Source: Aphrophora alni (Eukaryota; Arthropoda; Insecta; Hemiptera; Aphrophoridae). From it: 64,000 nt of DNA. Location of the stretch: contig OY740765.1 in NCBI GenBank assembly GCA_963513935.1, positions 148,825,830 through 148,889,829 on the forward strand. Direction: 5' to 3'. Position numbers and translations under genes: made by a program. Below, piece after piece: positions 48,835 through 60,424 of the stretch. Position 1 is the stretch's first letter; the number at the start of each line of letters is the position of its first letter. The notes under the pieces were generated by a model that saw only the letters and a program-made list of their open reading frames with translations, did not search any database and was not told the DNA's origin.

Positions 48835-49245
48835 CATGAACAAGTAAAGGAACATATTAAATGTTTTTGCAAAAAAAAACGAAGAAACATATCAAGTTTT
48901 GTTTTGTATGCTCTATGGTAACGGCAATCATAGAGTCCGCATTAACTTCTGCGCATGTCAGCATTGGCGCGACACTCGTCAGTATAATAACCGTTTGACA
49001 AAAGGCGCAGTGCGTGTTACGCTACACGGAACTTAAATTCTTATTAATTGTTCAACTTACTTTTCGGCGAGTGTTTGAAATCGATATAGACTATAAGATG
49101 TATAGGGTGGTTATAAATTTCATGGGAATATTCCGGGTGGAGATTCTAGAACTAGAAATTAAAAAAAAAAAAGTATATGTACCGGTATATACACGGGTTC
49201 GGAAACACTTCTAGTCTGTTGGCCATTTGGTGTTTTTAGAAAACA
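48835..49245. other. Non-coding DNA
   Basis: No gene seen. The 66-codon frame at 49014-49214 has no recognised domain. Confidence 0.45.
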
Positions 49246-49249
49246 CATC

Positions 49250-49745
49250 TTAAGAAGTAGATAAGATAATAAGTGAGTATTTTGTATCGCCATCTCTTTT
49301 CCTTTTCGCACCTTTGATGCTAAACAGTTTAGTTTCGCTAACTGTAACCATTTCACGATTTTTAATTCTTTGGATCCGTGATTCAGTTACCATTAGAGGT
49401 TCAAGCTCTTCGATATGAACGATGCGCTTTAAACTTTAAATATTCATCAAACCATCGGCGCGAAGGTTCATTATCAGTCCTTTAAATTTACATAATGTAA
49501 CTGGTCCATCTGGAGACACGAAGTTGTAACCGTAAGTTCTTTGACTTCCGGACACAAACTCTGTAATATATGAACCAGGTCCGTAGACTAGCAACTCGTC
49601 TGTCATTTGTCCAATGTAATCAACTGTATGCACTTTATGTAGACCCTCTTTATGCACGTAGAGTACACTGTCTGTATCATAAAAGAGGACCTGAGTCCTA
49701 AATGCAAATAAATGCTCGTAAAGGCCGTGTCTGGGCCTTAGTGCA
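49250..49745 (-). pseudogene. Family-B DNA polymerase relic, Maverick/Polinton type
   Basis: The minus strand carries the metal-binding motif DTDS (codons at 49667-49678) preceded by a V-L-F-Y block. Downstream come T-D-E-L (about 49597-49608) and F-V-S-G (about 49550), then a K-R-I-V block and a basic stretch near the C-terminus. This is the C-terminal palm/thumb end of a protein-primed family-B polymerase, as in Maverick/Polinton transposons and their viral relatives. The frame is open from about 49735 to 49250 except for one in-frame stop (TAA at 49436-49438). Upstream the frame is lost, perhaps by a shift near 49745. No integrase, capsid or terminal repeat was found nearby. It is a broken fragment with no function. 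Confidence 0.85.
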
Positions 49746-49749
49746 CGTA

Positions 49750-50055
49750 GCTAGTACAACTTTAATATTTCATAAATCTACTCCTTTAGGAGTAATGGAC
49801 GCTTAAAGTTTCGAACAATTGCGTTTGAAACATTTTCAGGAGGCGATTGTCCATATTTCCCATTGTTAAATCATGATAAATATATACGTATGTATACTCT
49901 AGGATGTGCAAATACTAATGTGGTACTTCAAATAAAACAAATAATTTGCGCAACAATTAAAAACTTGCTAGAATCTAGTGTAAGCTAAATAATTTAGTAG
50001 TTAAGAATAAGCTAAAAAATTAAATAATAACTTGAGAAAATACTATTGTGTACGA
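49750..50055. other. AT-rich spacer
   Basis: Nothing recognised. Confidence 0.5.
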
Positions 50056-50059
50056 TGAA

Positions 50060-50405
50060 GCTTGTTCAAATACAAATACAATTTACAACATTTTAATCTT
50101 CATTCAACAATGGGAATTTTGGAAAATTGCCTCCTGAAAATGCTACAAATTTCAAATGTTGGAACTTTAAACGGATTGTTACTCTTGGTTTATCAAATAA
50201 TAACCAGAATTCTTAACATTTTGTACAGAATCGAAAAACAGGTCCCCATAGAATTAAAAAATTTGGCAGTCATATTGGAAAATGGCGGATAATTTTCAAA
50301 GTTTGCAAAACAGATTTTTATGTTATACGAAAACAGTAACAACGGTCCCCCTTGTAAAGTTTTTTGTCAGATTAAAAGTTTACGATAAAAGAATCACCCT
50401 GTATA
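50060..50405 (-). repeat. Dispersed repeat family H copy
   Basis: The copy ends AAGAATCACCCTGTATA at about 50389-50405, with AGTAACAACGGTCCCCCTTG upstream, matching 26296-26405 in reverse. GGAAAATGGCGGATAA at about 50277 resembles the GGCGGCC region of the foldback elements. The 76-codon frame at 50062-50292 lies inside this repeat and is not called as a gene. Confidence 0.65.
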
Positions 50406-50724
50406 TGTGTGTGTAGGAAAATAACAAATCGTTTGTGCTGTTAAAATTATAAGTGATTTGTTAAAGTTGTATTTTAAGTCTCGGCGAAGAGCATTATTAT
50501 TGGTGAACACTAAGCAGTTGGATGTTTGCATATATTTAACCTTATTTGTTGAAGCACCTGCATCGTGCAGAGGACATTATATTGAGCCTAACAAGTGGAT
50601 CGCAGTTCTTTCCTTTAAAGTGTGGTTTTAAAATCCCTCCATTCATTATTTTATACAAATTTTTTATCACATTATTTTTCAACCAATACCACCCATTATA
50701 AATATCTACTCTTAAATATTTAAC

Positions 50725-50945
50725 CTACTGATATCTCTTAACTGTAAAACCTTTTTCAGTTTGATTCTAATCACTGTTATTAGAAAAAGAGACGGTGTTA
50801 AATGATATGTCACATGATCGCCTTCTCATTACAATTTTCAAGTCGATTTCTAAATCTTAAACTAATATCTCGACAACTGTAAAACTATTTAGTTTTGATT
50901 CCATCACTGTTATTATAAAACAAATAAGGTCTTAAACGAAAGACA
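50725..50945 (+). repeat. Two diverged tandem units of ~137 bp
   Basis: ATATCTC, AACTGTAAAAC, a TTTTGATT or TTTGATT block, and TCACTGTTATTA recur at about 50729 and 50866 in the same order. This is an old local duplication. Confidence 0.65.
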
Positions 50946-51299
50946 GCCTTCGCAAAATGTTTTTTGAAGTGACTACTCCTACATCTTGGACCTAGAGTCA
51001 TTCAATAAAAATCTCAAACACTTAATGTGATTACATTTATAATGGTTGGTGTTATTTAAAAACAATGTGATATAAAATGAGCAAAATAATAATAATTATT
51101 CCTGAACCGTAATATTTTTTAATTGCAATTTTGGATATGGGTTTGGGTCATTAATATTTAAATTTTAACAAAAAAAGTAAAACAAATTATGTAAAATTTT
51201 CTTGATTAGAGATATTTTGAAATATCTTACCGATAATTCACGAACCGAAATTTTAGAAAGATGTTAAATTTCAAACCGTTGAAAGATTAACATATTTCA

Positions 51300-51910
51300 T
51301 TAAACCGTTATAGGGTCCATAGGTAAAACCAAGGACCCTTATAATTTCACCTTGGTGTCTGTCTGTATTGCAACCAGTCTTCACAGACAAGACGATGCAT
51401 CCTAAATATTTCAAAATTTGCATATTGTTTCTTTATTTTGTTCCACATACATAGGAAAGGTATAGCTTTAACTAACAAAAATGACCTTAATGTAAAAGCT
51501 AACTAGTTGAAAATATTTTTGGAAGTATTATGTAAGGACTATCAAATAAAGCTAGAAGTTATTACGGATATGTATGTTTATTTCTGAAAAGATAATGCGT
51601 AGCCGCTAGGCCAGATTTAAAGTGTAATAAATCATGTCCCTCCCTTCTAACTTGAACACGGCGTAACCGACAAATTTTAAGAATGATTTAAAAAAAATTA
51701 AATTGCAGTGTGTAATCATATATTATTGTCTTTTGTATAAGGAATACAACTTAATTTAACTACACAGTGAAAAATGCGTAGCGTTAGTTTTAAAAGCAGT
51801 TTTGTGAGATGTGAGACAAACAATTCAATAGTTATACGATGGATTGCATTTTCATTAGGATTGATTTCTTTTTATTAGGATCCTTAAGTAGAACCAACGA
51901 CCCTTATAAT
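51300..51910 (-). repeat. Dispersed repeat family G, reverse copy
   Basis: CATAGGTAAAACCAAGGACC at about 51320 is the reverse of the family end at 28190. TCATGTCCCTCCCTTCTAAC, TTGAACACGGCGTAACC and AAATTAAATTGCAGTGTG (51635-51710) mirror 27832-27915. A second end-like block (GTAGAACCAACGACCCTTAT) at about 51889 implies adjacent units, as in the 27.5-kb copy. Confidence 0.8.
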
Positions 51911-51914
51911 TTTA

Positions 51915-53145
51915 CGCTCTGTATGTCTGTCTATACAATTTAATAAAAATAACCGTACATATATACGTACGTTTCGTAAGTCATGTGGTTTTTAGCACAT
52001 ATTTGACCATTTTATTTAGAAGTAAACTCCATTTTAGGATAGTATAATGTCAAGCAATAGCTCATTTTGTTCAAATCTAAAATGTCTGTTCGGTAACGCG
52101 CAAACACGTTGTTTCACTGAAAAATAAAAAGTTATTACTGCATAACCAAATTATTAAAAACCTAACTTTCATATTAGAAAAAAAGAAGAGGAAAAGATAA
52201 CTACTTAACCCTAAAGGCGGCGCATGTTAATTTTCTTCGTGTGTTAAAAATTTAAAAAAATATAATTTTTATACAAAACCAAACTTATAAGACATCATTT
52301 TTCTCAGAAAGATGCATAGAATTCATCTATGTAATATATATTTTTTTTTGAAACGGTTTTGGAGTAAGTATGTTACATGTCAAAAATGAAGTTAACATTT
52401 TTCAGAAAAATCTGTATCATCCAAAATCAATAACTTACCACCTTTTTCTAAGATATACAAAAGTTTTGTGTAATATTTGTGAATATATTTAGAAAAAAAA
52501 ATTGTTACATTTTCAAAATTGAAAAAAATATTTTACTAAAAAAGGTAAAATGATCATGTTTAGTGAGAAGTAAAGCCTGTTTATTACAAACTGTCAAAAA
52601 AATCGTTTAAAGTCAACACAATAAGTGTACAAAACATGTGTAAATACCGATTCTGAAATAAAAATATCTACACAATAAATAATAAATCGGTAATCATTCC
52701 CGTTAAAAGCGAACATACATTTTGTGTGGTCACTTTACGTTTTCATTATGGTTAGCATTGCTGAAACTTCCATTTAATCATTTCGTATACTGCCAAATTA
52801 ACGTGAAATGCGGTATAGAAGTTGAAATTTTAATCAAATTTAATTGTATATACGCGCACGTTGTCAATTGAAACTTTTAATCACCTGGTCTTCGCTTAGG
52901 AAATGCCATGTTAAGTTGTGGTTGCTGATGCAACATGAAAATCCTTCTCAATGCTAATTTTGTTTTAGATGTTGTCGCATTAAAATACTTTCTTATAGAA
53001 TAAATTTGCGCAGGATTTGTGGCGTACCTAGATCTATTCAAGTGTTGTAGGAGGAAGGTGCCAAGATGTTAAAAGGAGAAAAACCTCTTTGTGATCGTCG
53101 CTTTAAACAATACAGTACTTACCCGTGTAGGCCCTACTGCTTAAT
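51915..53145. other. Non-coding AT-rich DNA
   Basis: Nothing recognised. Confidence 0.5.
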
Positions 53146-53147
53146 AA

Positions 53148-53215
53148 AATCAAGTTGATGGCCGCCATCGTGGTACTTAGCTAGCCCAATCATACAGTGA
53201 TTTGGTATATAACCC
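53148..53215 (+). repeat. Dispersed repeat family B, terminal fragment
   Basis: AAGTTGATGGCCGCCATCGT, then GGTACTTAGCTAGCCC and AATCATACAGTGATTTGG, matches the start of family B. Confidence 0.65.
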
Positions 53216-53824
53216 CTAGTAAGAGTGACACAACTATACAGATTCTAACCTACTTCTTGTTGAGCTAGAAACTTGAAATTTAGCCAACGTATAGCTTTTA
53301 ACCTGTAATCGACGGGAAAATTGAAAATTGTAATTTTTAACCTCTGAAAAAATATTAATTGGAGGCAGTTTTAAAATCAGTGTAGACTTTTTTGGACGTC
53401 TATTGTAGCTAAACGGTAAGACCTATCGAAAAACTAATTGCTCTTGCAGATACGGATTTGACAAATGCTACAACTTTGTTTACATGACTTCCATCGGCTA
53501 TACCTTAGAGAGAGCTAGATTTAATAATTTTAGGTAAATTTTGTAAATTTTTCACAAATTATTTAATCTTTTTTCATACTTTTATGACAGCTAAAATCAT
53601 ATAATTTGTAACGCTTATGGCAGTTGGATGTAAATCAGTATGCCTGACAACTACGTGTCTTATAAGTGTCAAAAAATTACATTTGTGGAAATTATTAAAC
53701 ATTGATCTACAACTTCGATCCAATGTCAACCTCCCCCCCCCCTCCCGCTCGGTTTGTCAAAACTCAGGCGTATAACGAGCGAAAAGAATTAGAATATGCG
53801 AGTATAATAATAGACAGTATTCGG

Positions 53825-54030
53825 ATCGTTATCCTAGCTGGATCTACACATTTCTATTTAGTCTTGGGTTATATCTCTCTCTTTAATCTTTTATATCATG
53901 TCTCTTAACCAACTCTTGTTTCTCTTCCGACCCCGACGTTATTACAGTATTCTAGGTCTACAGGTTTTTATTTTAACGCCACTTTTTTCTTTTATAAGTC
54001 TGTGATGATCGAGAGGTTTTTCTTCTTTAA
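53825..54030 (+). repeat. Dispersed repeat family A copy
   Basis: CCTAGCTGGATCTACACA, TAGTCTTGGGTTATATC, CTTAACCAACTCTTG, GACGTTATTACAGTATTC, TTTTATAAG and GTGATGATCGAGAGG follow the family A order. The overlapping frame 53702-53908 is not a gene. Confidence 0.75.
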
Positions 54031-54635
54031 ACACCAAGTCAAAATATAAAAAATCTACGAGCCACCGAGGCCCATCAATGGTAGGGTTAAATGTTTCTTT
54101 TACAGATAATGCAATTAGTTATTCCGGATTTATTGAAGAATACATCATAATATTTGCTAGCATTTTATTTTCAATGAATGGTAAATCGCAATCATAATGT
54201 AAAGACTGCACCACCTATAATTTATTTAACTTTCATTGTTACAACCTTTGAATAAAGTGTTTTGTTCAAGTGTACATGTGGTATTATATACTGTTACTTC
54301 GAATAATGTTGTCGTTCACTAGGCAGTAGCTATATTGAGTTTCAAGAATGATTTAATGACTGAATTAAAAAAATTCAAGGACTGCTCGTTATGTCTCGTT
54401 TATATTGTTCTATTTAACACGTTTTCGTGCGCACTGTACGTACGCGTCCATGCTTTACAACCATACAGTACCTCTTTTGAGTGACCTAGCTGAAATGAAT
54501 ATATTATAGAACATGTCTAAGTTATTACAAAACGAAACGTGTATAACATTTTATAAAAATCGGTTTGAAAGTCATTGTGATATTTATTCAAATTGGAAGT
54601 TAATAAATATTACAACTCATTTACTTAGTTACACA

Positions 54636-55186
54636 TATACAGTGTTTCAAAAAATACGTGCGGGTTGTGATTCAGGGCATCAAAATTAAAAATTAAAACA
54701 ATTTATATACCGACCATTTTGTGTTTTTGTGTTTTTTTTTGTAAAATAATGATAACTTTAGAAATTATTAAGATTTCGAATCTAAATTTGTTATACACAT
54801 TTTGTGAATTGTGTTTTACCAGTGTACAAAGAATAAAAACTTTATCAATTACGTTTTCAAAATGGCGGCAGTATACATTGTAACGTTAATGGTTTTATAG
54901 ATATTCAATAATGCAAATTTCAAACGGCAGCCGTTTTGACAATTTATAAAATAAATTTTTGATTCTTGGTACAGTGATAAAACGTAGTATAAAAATGTGT
55001 GCACCAAATTTTGACTCGAAATCTATATAATTTTTGGAGTTACCATTATTTTTCGAGAAAACACTAAAGGGTCCAAATGGATAACGTAGCATTTTCTGAG
55101 ATATGTTGATAGGAACTCATTCCTTTATGTTTACGTCGCAAATTACTTCCGAAGTTAAGACACTTGTTTTTGAAACACCCTGTATA
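54636..55186. mobile_element. Foldback MITE flanked by TA
   Basis: The element body 54638-55184 starts TACAGTGTTTCAAAAA and ends TTTTTGAAACACCCTGTA, with TA on both sides (54636-54637 and 55185-55186). The inner sequence is also a diverged foldback: TTTTCAAAATGGCGGC (54853) and AACGGCAGCCGTTTTGAC (54923) face each other, and flanking blocks (GTGTACAAAGAATAAAAAC versus TTTTTGATTCTTGGTACAG) pair in reverse. TA target duplications are typical of Tc1/mariner-class transposases, so a non-autonomous relative is inferred. No transposase is present. Confidence 0.88.
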
Positions 55187-55189
55187 GCG

Positions 55190-55960
55190 AGATTAAATGT
55201 TTTATCAAAAATATCGATACTTTTTTTTTTCTGGTGAAATAATGGACTCTCTAATCATGTTCCAAACTAGCTAAAAATAGTTTCATGGGGAATCAAGTTG
55301 TAATCTGGAGAAATTTGTTGAGTTCGTTATGTCACAGCTTTGTCCTGTTTAATTGAGCTGTCGTCGGATTATTATACCTATATTACACTTTCTTCAGGAA
55401 CATAAGGAGTATTTGTGAAATATATAACGGAGAGAGTGACAATGTGCAGCTATCAAAGCGTGAAGGAGTGAAAGACAGTGACGTACATTGTTATATAAGG
55501 TTTGGTCTTTGTAATGTCTTGGCAAAAGTATAATATAGATAGCACAAGCTAGGAATGTGTCTGGGTAGCGCCTGCTCAGACAACACATCCCCCGTCATGA
55601 CCAAACTTGTCGGTGTGAAGAAGTAACACCATCTACCTTGAAAACTGAGTCACTATCAACAAGATCGCATTTTTTAAATTTCTTTTCTCAGTGCTACGAT
55701 ATTTTCCATTGTGTCACTATGTTTGGTTACCACTACTGTCTTTGCATTAGTTCCAATTCTGAAAATACGTAAAATGAAATTCGTAATGTCATTTAAAAGA
55801 CGGAGTAGAAATGAAAACGGATATTACGTGATTGACTTGAATATCGTGCTCGACAGAGTGTCTATATGTAGGCAGTGCAAGTTCCTCAAAATATGTAAAT
55901 AAAGTTAATCACAAGACCAAAAGAGAAAGAGGTATAGATGAACACTTTTGAAACTGAAAC
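55190..55960. other. Non-coding DNA
   Basis: Frames at 55394-55588 (minus) and 55711-55902 (plus), 64 and 63 codons, show no recognised domain. Confidence 0.45.
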
Positions 55961-55964
55961 TAAA

Positions 55965-56345
55965 AAGTAGGTGGGCGCCATCATGGAATTTATCCAGCCC
56001 CATTATACAAGCTCTAAATGTATTGCCCCCAAAAGTTGTTTTTTGGGCCTTGTAGGAAGTATTAAAAGGGGTATTACCCAGTAGGGTAGATTTATTTAAA
56101 ACTGTTGTTACACAGGTTTTCTGAACAGTTTAATCGAGTATATCGCTACTATTTTGACGTTGGCTAGATGTGTATATATTAAACAGTCTACAGTAGCTTA
56201 GCTCGTGTAGTATTTCAATCCTGGCGGGCACATTTCGTAGTTGTACATATTTGAAGAAACCTCTGCTCTTGCCGGTGACTGGGCACTGCAGGATCTCGTA
56301 ACTACGAATTTCTCATTTTCTTGTGTGGTTAGGTTTCGAAATAAT
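55965..56345 (+). repeat. Dispersed repeat family B, long copy
   Basis: GTGGGCGCCATCATGGAATT, CCAGCCCCATTATACA, CCTTGTAGGAAGTATTAAA, ACTGTTGTTACACAGG, GATGTGTATATATTAAAC, TCCTGGCGGGC, GCCGGTGACTG and GGATCTCGTAACTACGA match the copy at 43437-43870 in order. Confidence 0.8.
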
Positions 56346-56504
56346 ATTTTTACAATAACTGCCCTATAGAGAGATGGAGTTGGTACAATTACATGCAGAT
56401 TTTAAATAGGTAAATTTGTAATTGAATGTGTTATTAGTTGAATATCAATAATGAATATTATCTGTTTAAAATATCCGCCATTGACATTTTTAATTTGATT
56501 TTTC

Positions 56505-57137
56505 GACAAACCGCCGCCATGACGAAAATAACGTCTTCTGTTTCCTGAGGCTATAAAATGTGAAGATTACTCTCTCTATCATCTTTAGGTACAGACGACA
56601 ACGGCGATAAACCCGCCGGTATGTCGAAAATCACTTTTTAGGTTTCTTTAAGCTATAAAATGTGAAGATCAGCCATTCTGTCGTGCAGACGACAACGGCG
56701 ACAAACCGTCGGAATGTCGAAAATCACTTTTTAGGTTTCTTTAAGCTATAAAATGTGAAGATCAGCCGTTCTGTCGTGCAGACGACAACGGCGACAAACC
56801 GTCGGAATGTCGAAAATCACTTTTTAGGTTTCTTTAAGCTATAAAATGTGAAGATCAGCCATTCTGTCGTGCAGACGACAACGGCGACAAACCGTCGGAA
56901 TGTCGAAAATCATTTTTAGGTTTCTTTAAGCTATAAAATGTGAAGATCAGCCGTTCTGTCGTGCAGACGACAACGACTATAAACCGTCGGTATGTCGAAA
57001 ATCACTTTTTGGTTTCTTGAGGCTATAAAATGTGAAGATCAGACCCTCTATCGTGCTTAGGTGCATGCGCCAATAACGACAACAAACCGCTGACATGACG
57101 AAAATAACTTTTTCTGTATTCTGAGGCTATAAAATGA
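56505..57137 (+). repeat. 93-bp tandem array with GC hairpins, about seven units
   Basis: CTATAAAATGTGAAGAT recurs at 56551, 56653, 56746, 56839, 56931 and 57023, with a last block at 57126. Central periods are 92-93 bp and the edge ones are about 102-103 bp. The unit carries GTCGTGCAGACGAC (a GTCGT/ACGAC hairpin), ACGGCGACAAACCGT (an ACGG/CCGT hairpin) and ATGTCGAAAATCA. The outer units are diverged (for example CATGACGAAAATAAC) and the inner ones nearly identical. Confidence 0.96.
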
Positions 57138-57139
57138 TC

Positions 57140-57830
57140 AGTTAAAAAACAGAGGTCAAATATTCAGATTACAAAACTTACCTTACAGTATGTATACTGG
57201 GTAAGGAAAAATAAAAAGGCGGACATTGAAAATGGTCTGGATGATTTTAAGGATTACTTAATCCTCTTTAAAGAATTACTTAGTAACTTTCACATGTTTG
57301 AAAAGTTGCTAAGTATTAATTATATTTTATAATGAAATAAATTGTTACAGATGTGCATTAGCTTTCATTTAATATCAAGTTTAACGTTTCTTGAATGTCT
57401 TAACCGTAAAGGAATTTCACTTAAAAGAACTTTTTAGTTCTTAGACGATTCAGCATAGTTAATGTTAAAAAAATAAAGAATTCAGATAGTTTTATATACA
57501 TTTTATAATTCTGTTTATTATAGAAATATTATATATTGTTTAGAAGTGAACGTCATAGAAAAGTAATATAACTAAGGAAAATAGGTAAACAAATATTAAA
57601 AAGAATCATTATTGAATGAAGTGATTTGTAGATGGGTTGAATCCTCTGTTTCATTGTAGTATTTCTCCTAACATGACACACTCATACATTGTGCTATCTA
57701 TAGGCTACCTAAATAACAAATTTTGTAGAGCAGTTTAGGTTAGGAAGTTCAATATAACTTATCCTGCATGTGTTTATTTTTAACCTTATATGTAGAAAAT
57801 CTCCGTCGTCAACACTTTATATAAAAAGTA
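57140..57830. other. AT-rich spacer
   Basis: Nothing recognised. Confidence 0.5.
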
Positions 57831-57834
57831 AGAA

Positions 57835-58020
57835 AACGACAAAAAAATATCTCTTGCCCTCGAATATCATCAGGGTTAGAAGAGAAGGAGCATTGATCAA
57901 TAAAGACCTGATTGGAAAGATGTAAGGTAGGTATTTAACTCAAGACTACGTGAAAAATGTATATCCAGTTACTTTACCTCGGGATTGCCACTCTATTTAT
58001 AGTGAGCCCCTGAGGGTGGG
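57835..58020 (-). repeat. Dispersed repeat family A, reverse copy
   Basis: GCCCTCGAATATCATCAGGG, then AACTCAAGACTACGTGAAAA, CCAGTTACTTTACCTCGGG and ATTGCCACTC are the reverse complement of the family A order. The frame 57950-58141 overlaps it and is not a gene. Confidence 0.7.
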
Positions 58021-58024
58021 TATT

Positions 58025-59650
58025 GTGTGTGAGAGTGTTTGTGTAATATTTGTGAACTGTTTATATATTGTTGTATATTTGTTATTGTTTTTTACAATGT
58101 TTTATAACATAAAGTCGCGAAAATACAGAGGGTGCTTATAATTATAATGAAATAATTTTTTTTTTAAATTTAATGTGTTTTAACGTAGTTACAGTTACGC
58201 TGTTCTTCTTTTATAAGCAGCCCTGCACGCTTCACTTGTATTAAGCAAGAATTCGGCCTTCGGGGTCGGTTAATTAATTTTATATTTGTTATGTCCGCCC
58301 TTTACAAGCCTAAAATATATAAATTATGCTTTCTCCTTATTGCTTAAGGGTAGACTACTACTACAGGGATAAAACAACAGAAAACTGGCGTTTTATTCTA
58401 CACTGCCAACAAACTCTCTTGAAAACAAGAATTTCTTACTTCTGACAACGATACTGTTAATTTTATACGCAACGTGCAAATTGAAAAGTCCAATTTCAAA
58501 TTCGTAGTTTAAAAAAAAAAAAAAAAAACCAATACGACTGCTAACAAATATTTCTGCTTAAAGTAATGTTTTCCTTCCAGTTCTAATAATATTATTAGGT
58601 AATTTTTACAATGAATAGTTCGGATGTTTAAGAACAAATTCCCTCCTATCAGTTCAGTTTATGTTTACATTTCGATAAGAAAGTGGTAATATTTTAGACG
58701 GCTATTTGGTACTGCGCAACCACGAAACGTAAATTCCATTGAAGAAACCAGCAGCTAATAATACTCCTTTAATTTAGAGTGAAAAGGATATCCACGATCT
58801 CCAACACGTTATTGTTGTTTTGGTTGAAACTAAATGATTGAATAGTTAAAACGTGTTTTCCTATTGCCATTGAGGTCTAAATTGCCTTAACTCACTTAGC
58901 CAATAACTACACTAGGTAACCAGCCCTTCGTGAATTAATTGTAATTAACTGATTTTATATTTTAATTTTAGACACTCAATCCCAGACTGTAAAACAAGTT
59001 ATTTTAAAAAAAACCTATTTAAACATTTGGTTTTCACACTCTATACAGAATTTCTTTTCCTCGAAGATTTACATGTGTAAAACTCTTTTTACAAGTTTAA
59101 TGCCACTAAATTAACTGAGGTTATGTTAACAAACTAAACTTTGGACAATAAGAACAAAGAGTCGAAGAAAGTGTTGATTTAGTGATTCAAATTATAAAGG
59201 GTCAAGTTAGGTAGCACGCAGTAAGCACTGGGAGAATGCCAACTGTTTAATTATAATGTGTTAAATTTGAAAATACCCCATGGGAAGCAATGTCCGCAGC
59301 TGAGTTTTAAGATTGGGATAATTTGAAAAAGCACAATCGAGTGCATTATGTGAAGTGTAGTTAGATTCTAGTTTTACGAGAATTGGTAATAAAATATAAT
59401 CGATTGCAATCATATGTATATTCTTGGAATATGAATTTGCCAAATATTTCGTCACGACAAACCTGAACAGTATTCCATCTCATGAATTTTGTCAACAAAA
59501 TAACCGTTTTACAAACATTACACATATTTTTTACTGAAATGTAGGCTAAAAACCCCTTTTTAAAATCGATTGGTCATCATAGGCTGTAAAATTCCGATTT
59601 CGGAATTATCGGTTGAAATGAGGAGGTGAAACTCTTTCAAAAATTATATT
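58025..59650. other. Non-coding DNA
   Basis: Contains an A18 run at 58511-58528. No gene is recognised; the 64-codon minus frame at 59261-59455 is unsupported. Confidence 0.45.
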
Positions 59651-59654
59651 TATG

Positions 59655-60420
59655 ATTAATAAACTTTGCAAGAACTTTGTACTAACTCTCTCACTCACAA
59701 TCCCCAAAACTAGTAACTAAAATGACTCGTTATTCGGTAGTTGTCAATAGAAGAAATGAAAGTGTAGTATGTACGTCGTTAAAAAAAAAAATTATATATG
59801 GGCCAAAACTTTCTTCACTTGTGCTATAAACACGTCCCTAAAGTAAATTGTATTTAATTAAAATCCGATCTTTTAATGATGGTGGTCAAGTTTAATTTAT
59901 GTTTTAAAAAAAAATTTTTATTCAAATACTCTTGAACCGAAATTTTATTTTACTTTCAATTTAGCTCAACGGATTGGGTAATTTGTTTGTTTGTTTTTTG
60001 ACGATAACTTAAGAACTGGTTTTTTTCTGGAGAGATATCAACCAATACGTTTTGTTTGTGTCCTTAGAGTCTACACTTTAACAAAATATTATTAAAATCG
60101 TTAAAGTCGATTTTCAAATAGTCTTATTTTTTTATAGCAGTTTTTTACAGCACCCCCAATTGTTAGCTATCGGAAATTTTATAAAAAATCCTAAGATACG
60201 TCAAAAATATATCCACATAACAAATTTGGTTAATATTTTGTCCACGCGTTTGAGCTTTGGAGCACTGTACAGGCAGAAATCATTAAAAAAAAGAAATATT
60301 TTGTACTCAATTGGCCTTAAAATAGATATATCGAAAAATATCTTGACATCGATTTTTTGACTCGTCAAATAACTATCGCTAGGTATATGTAAGAAAGTAA
60401 AAATAGTCAATTTTCTCCAT
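59655..60420 (+). repeat. Long dispersed repeat, families D and C joined
   Basis: The D part is GGTAGTTGTCAATAG, ATAAACACGTCCCTAAAG, TTGTATTTAATTAAAATCC and AATGATGGTGGTCAAG. It is followed by a middle region (CTTGAACCGAAATTTTA, TTAAAGTCGATTTTCAAATA) and the C part (ACAAATTTGGTTAATATTTT, GAGCACTGTACAGGCAG, AGATATATCGAAAAATATC, ATCGATTTTTTGACTCG). The same order at 62925-63620 shows that C and D fragments elsewhere are pieces of one element of roughly 750 bp. The frames at 60160-60410 on both strands lie inside it. Confidence 0.8.
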
Positions 60421-60424
60421 ATAC

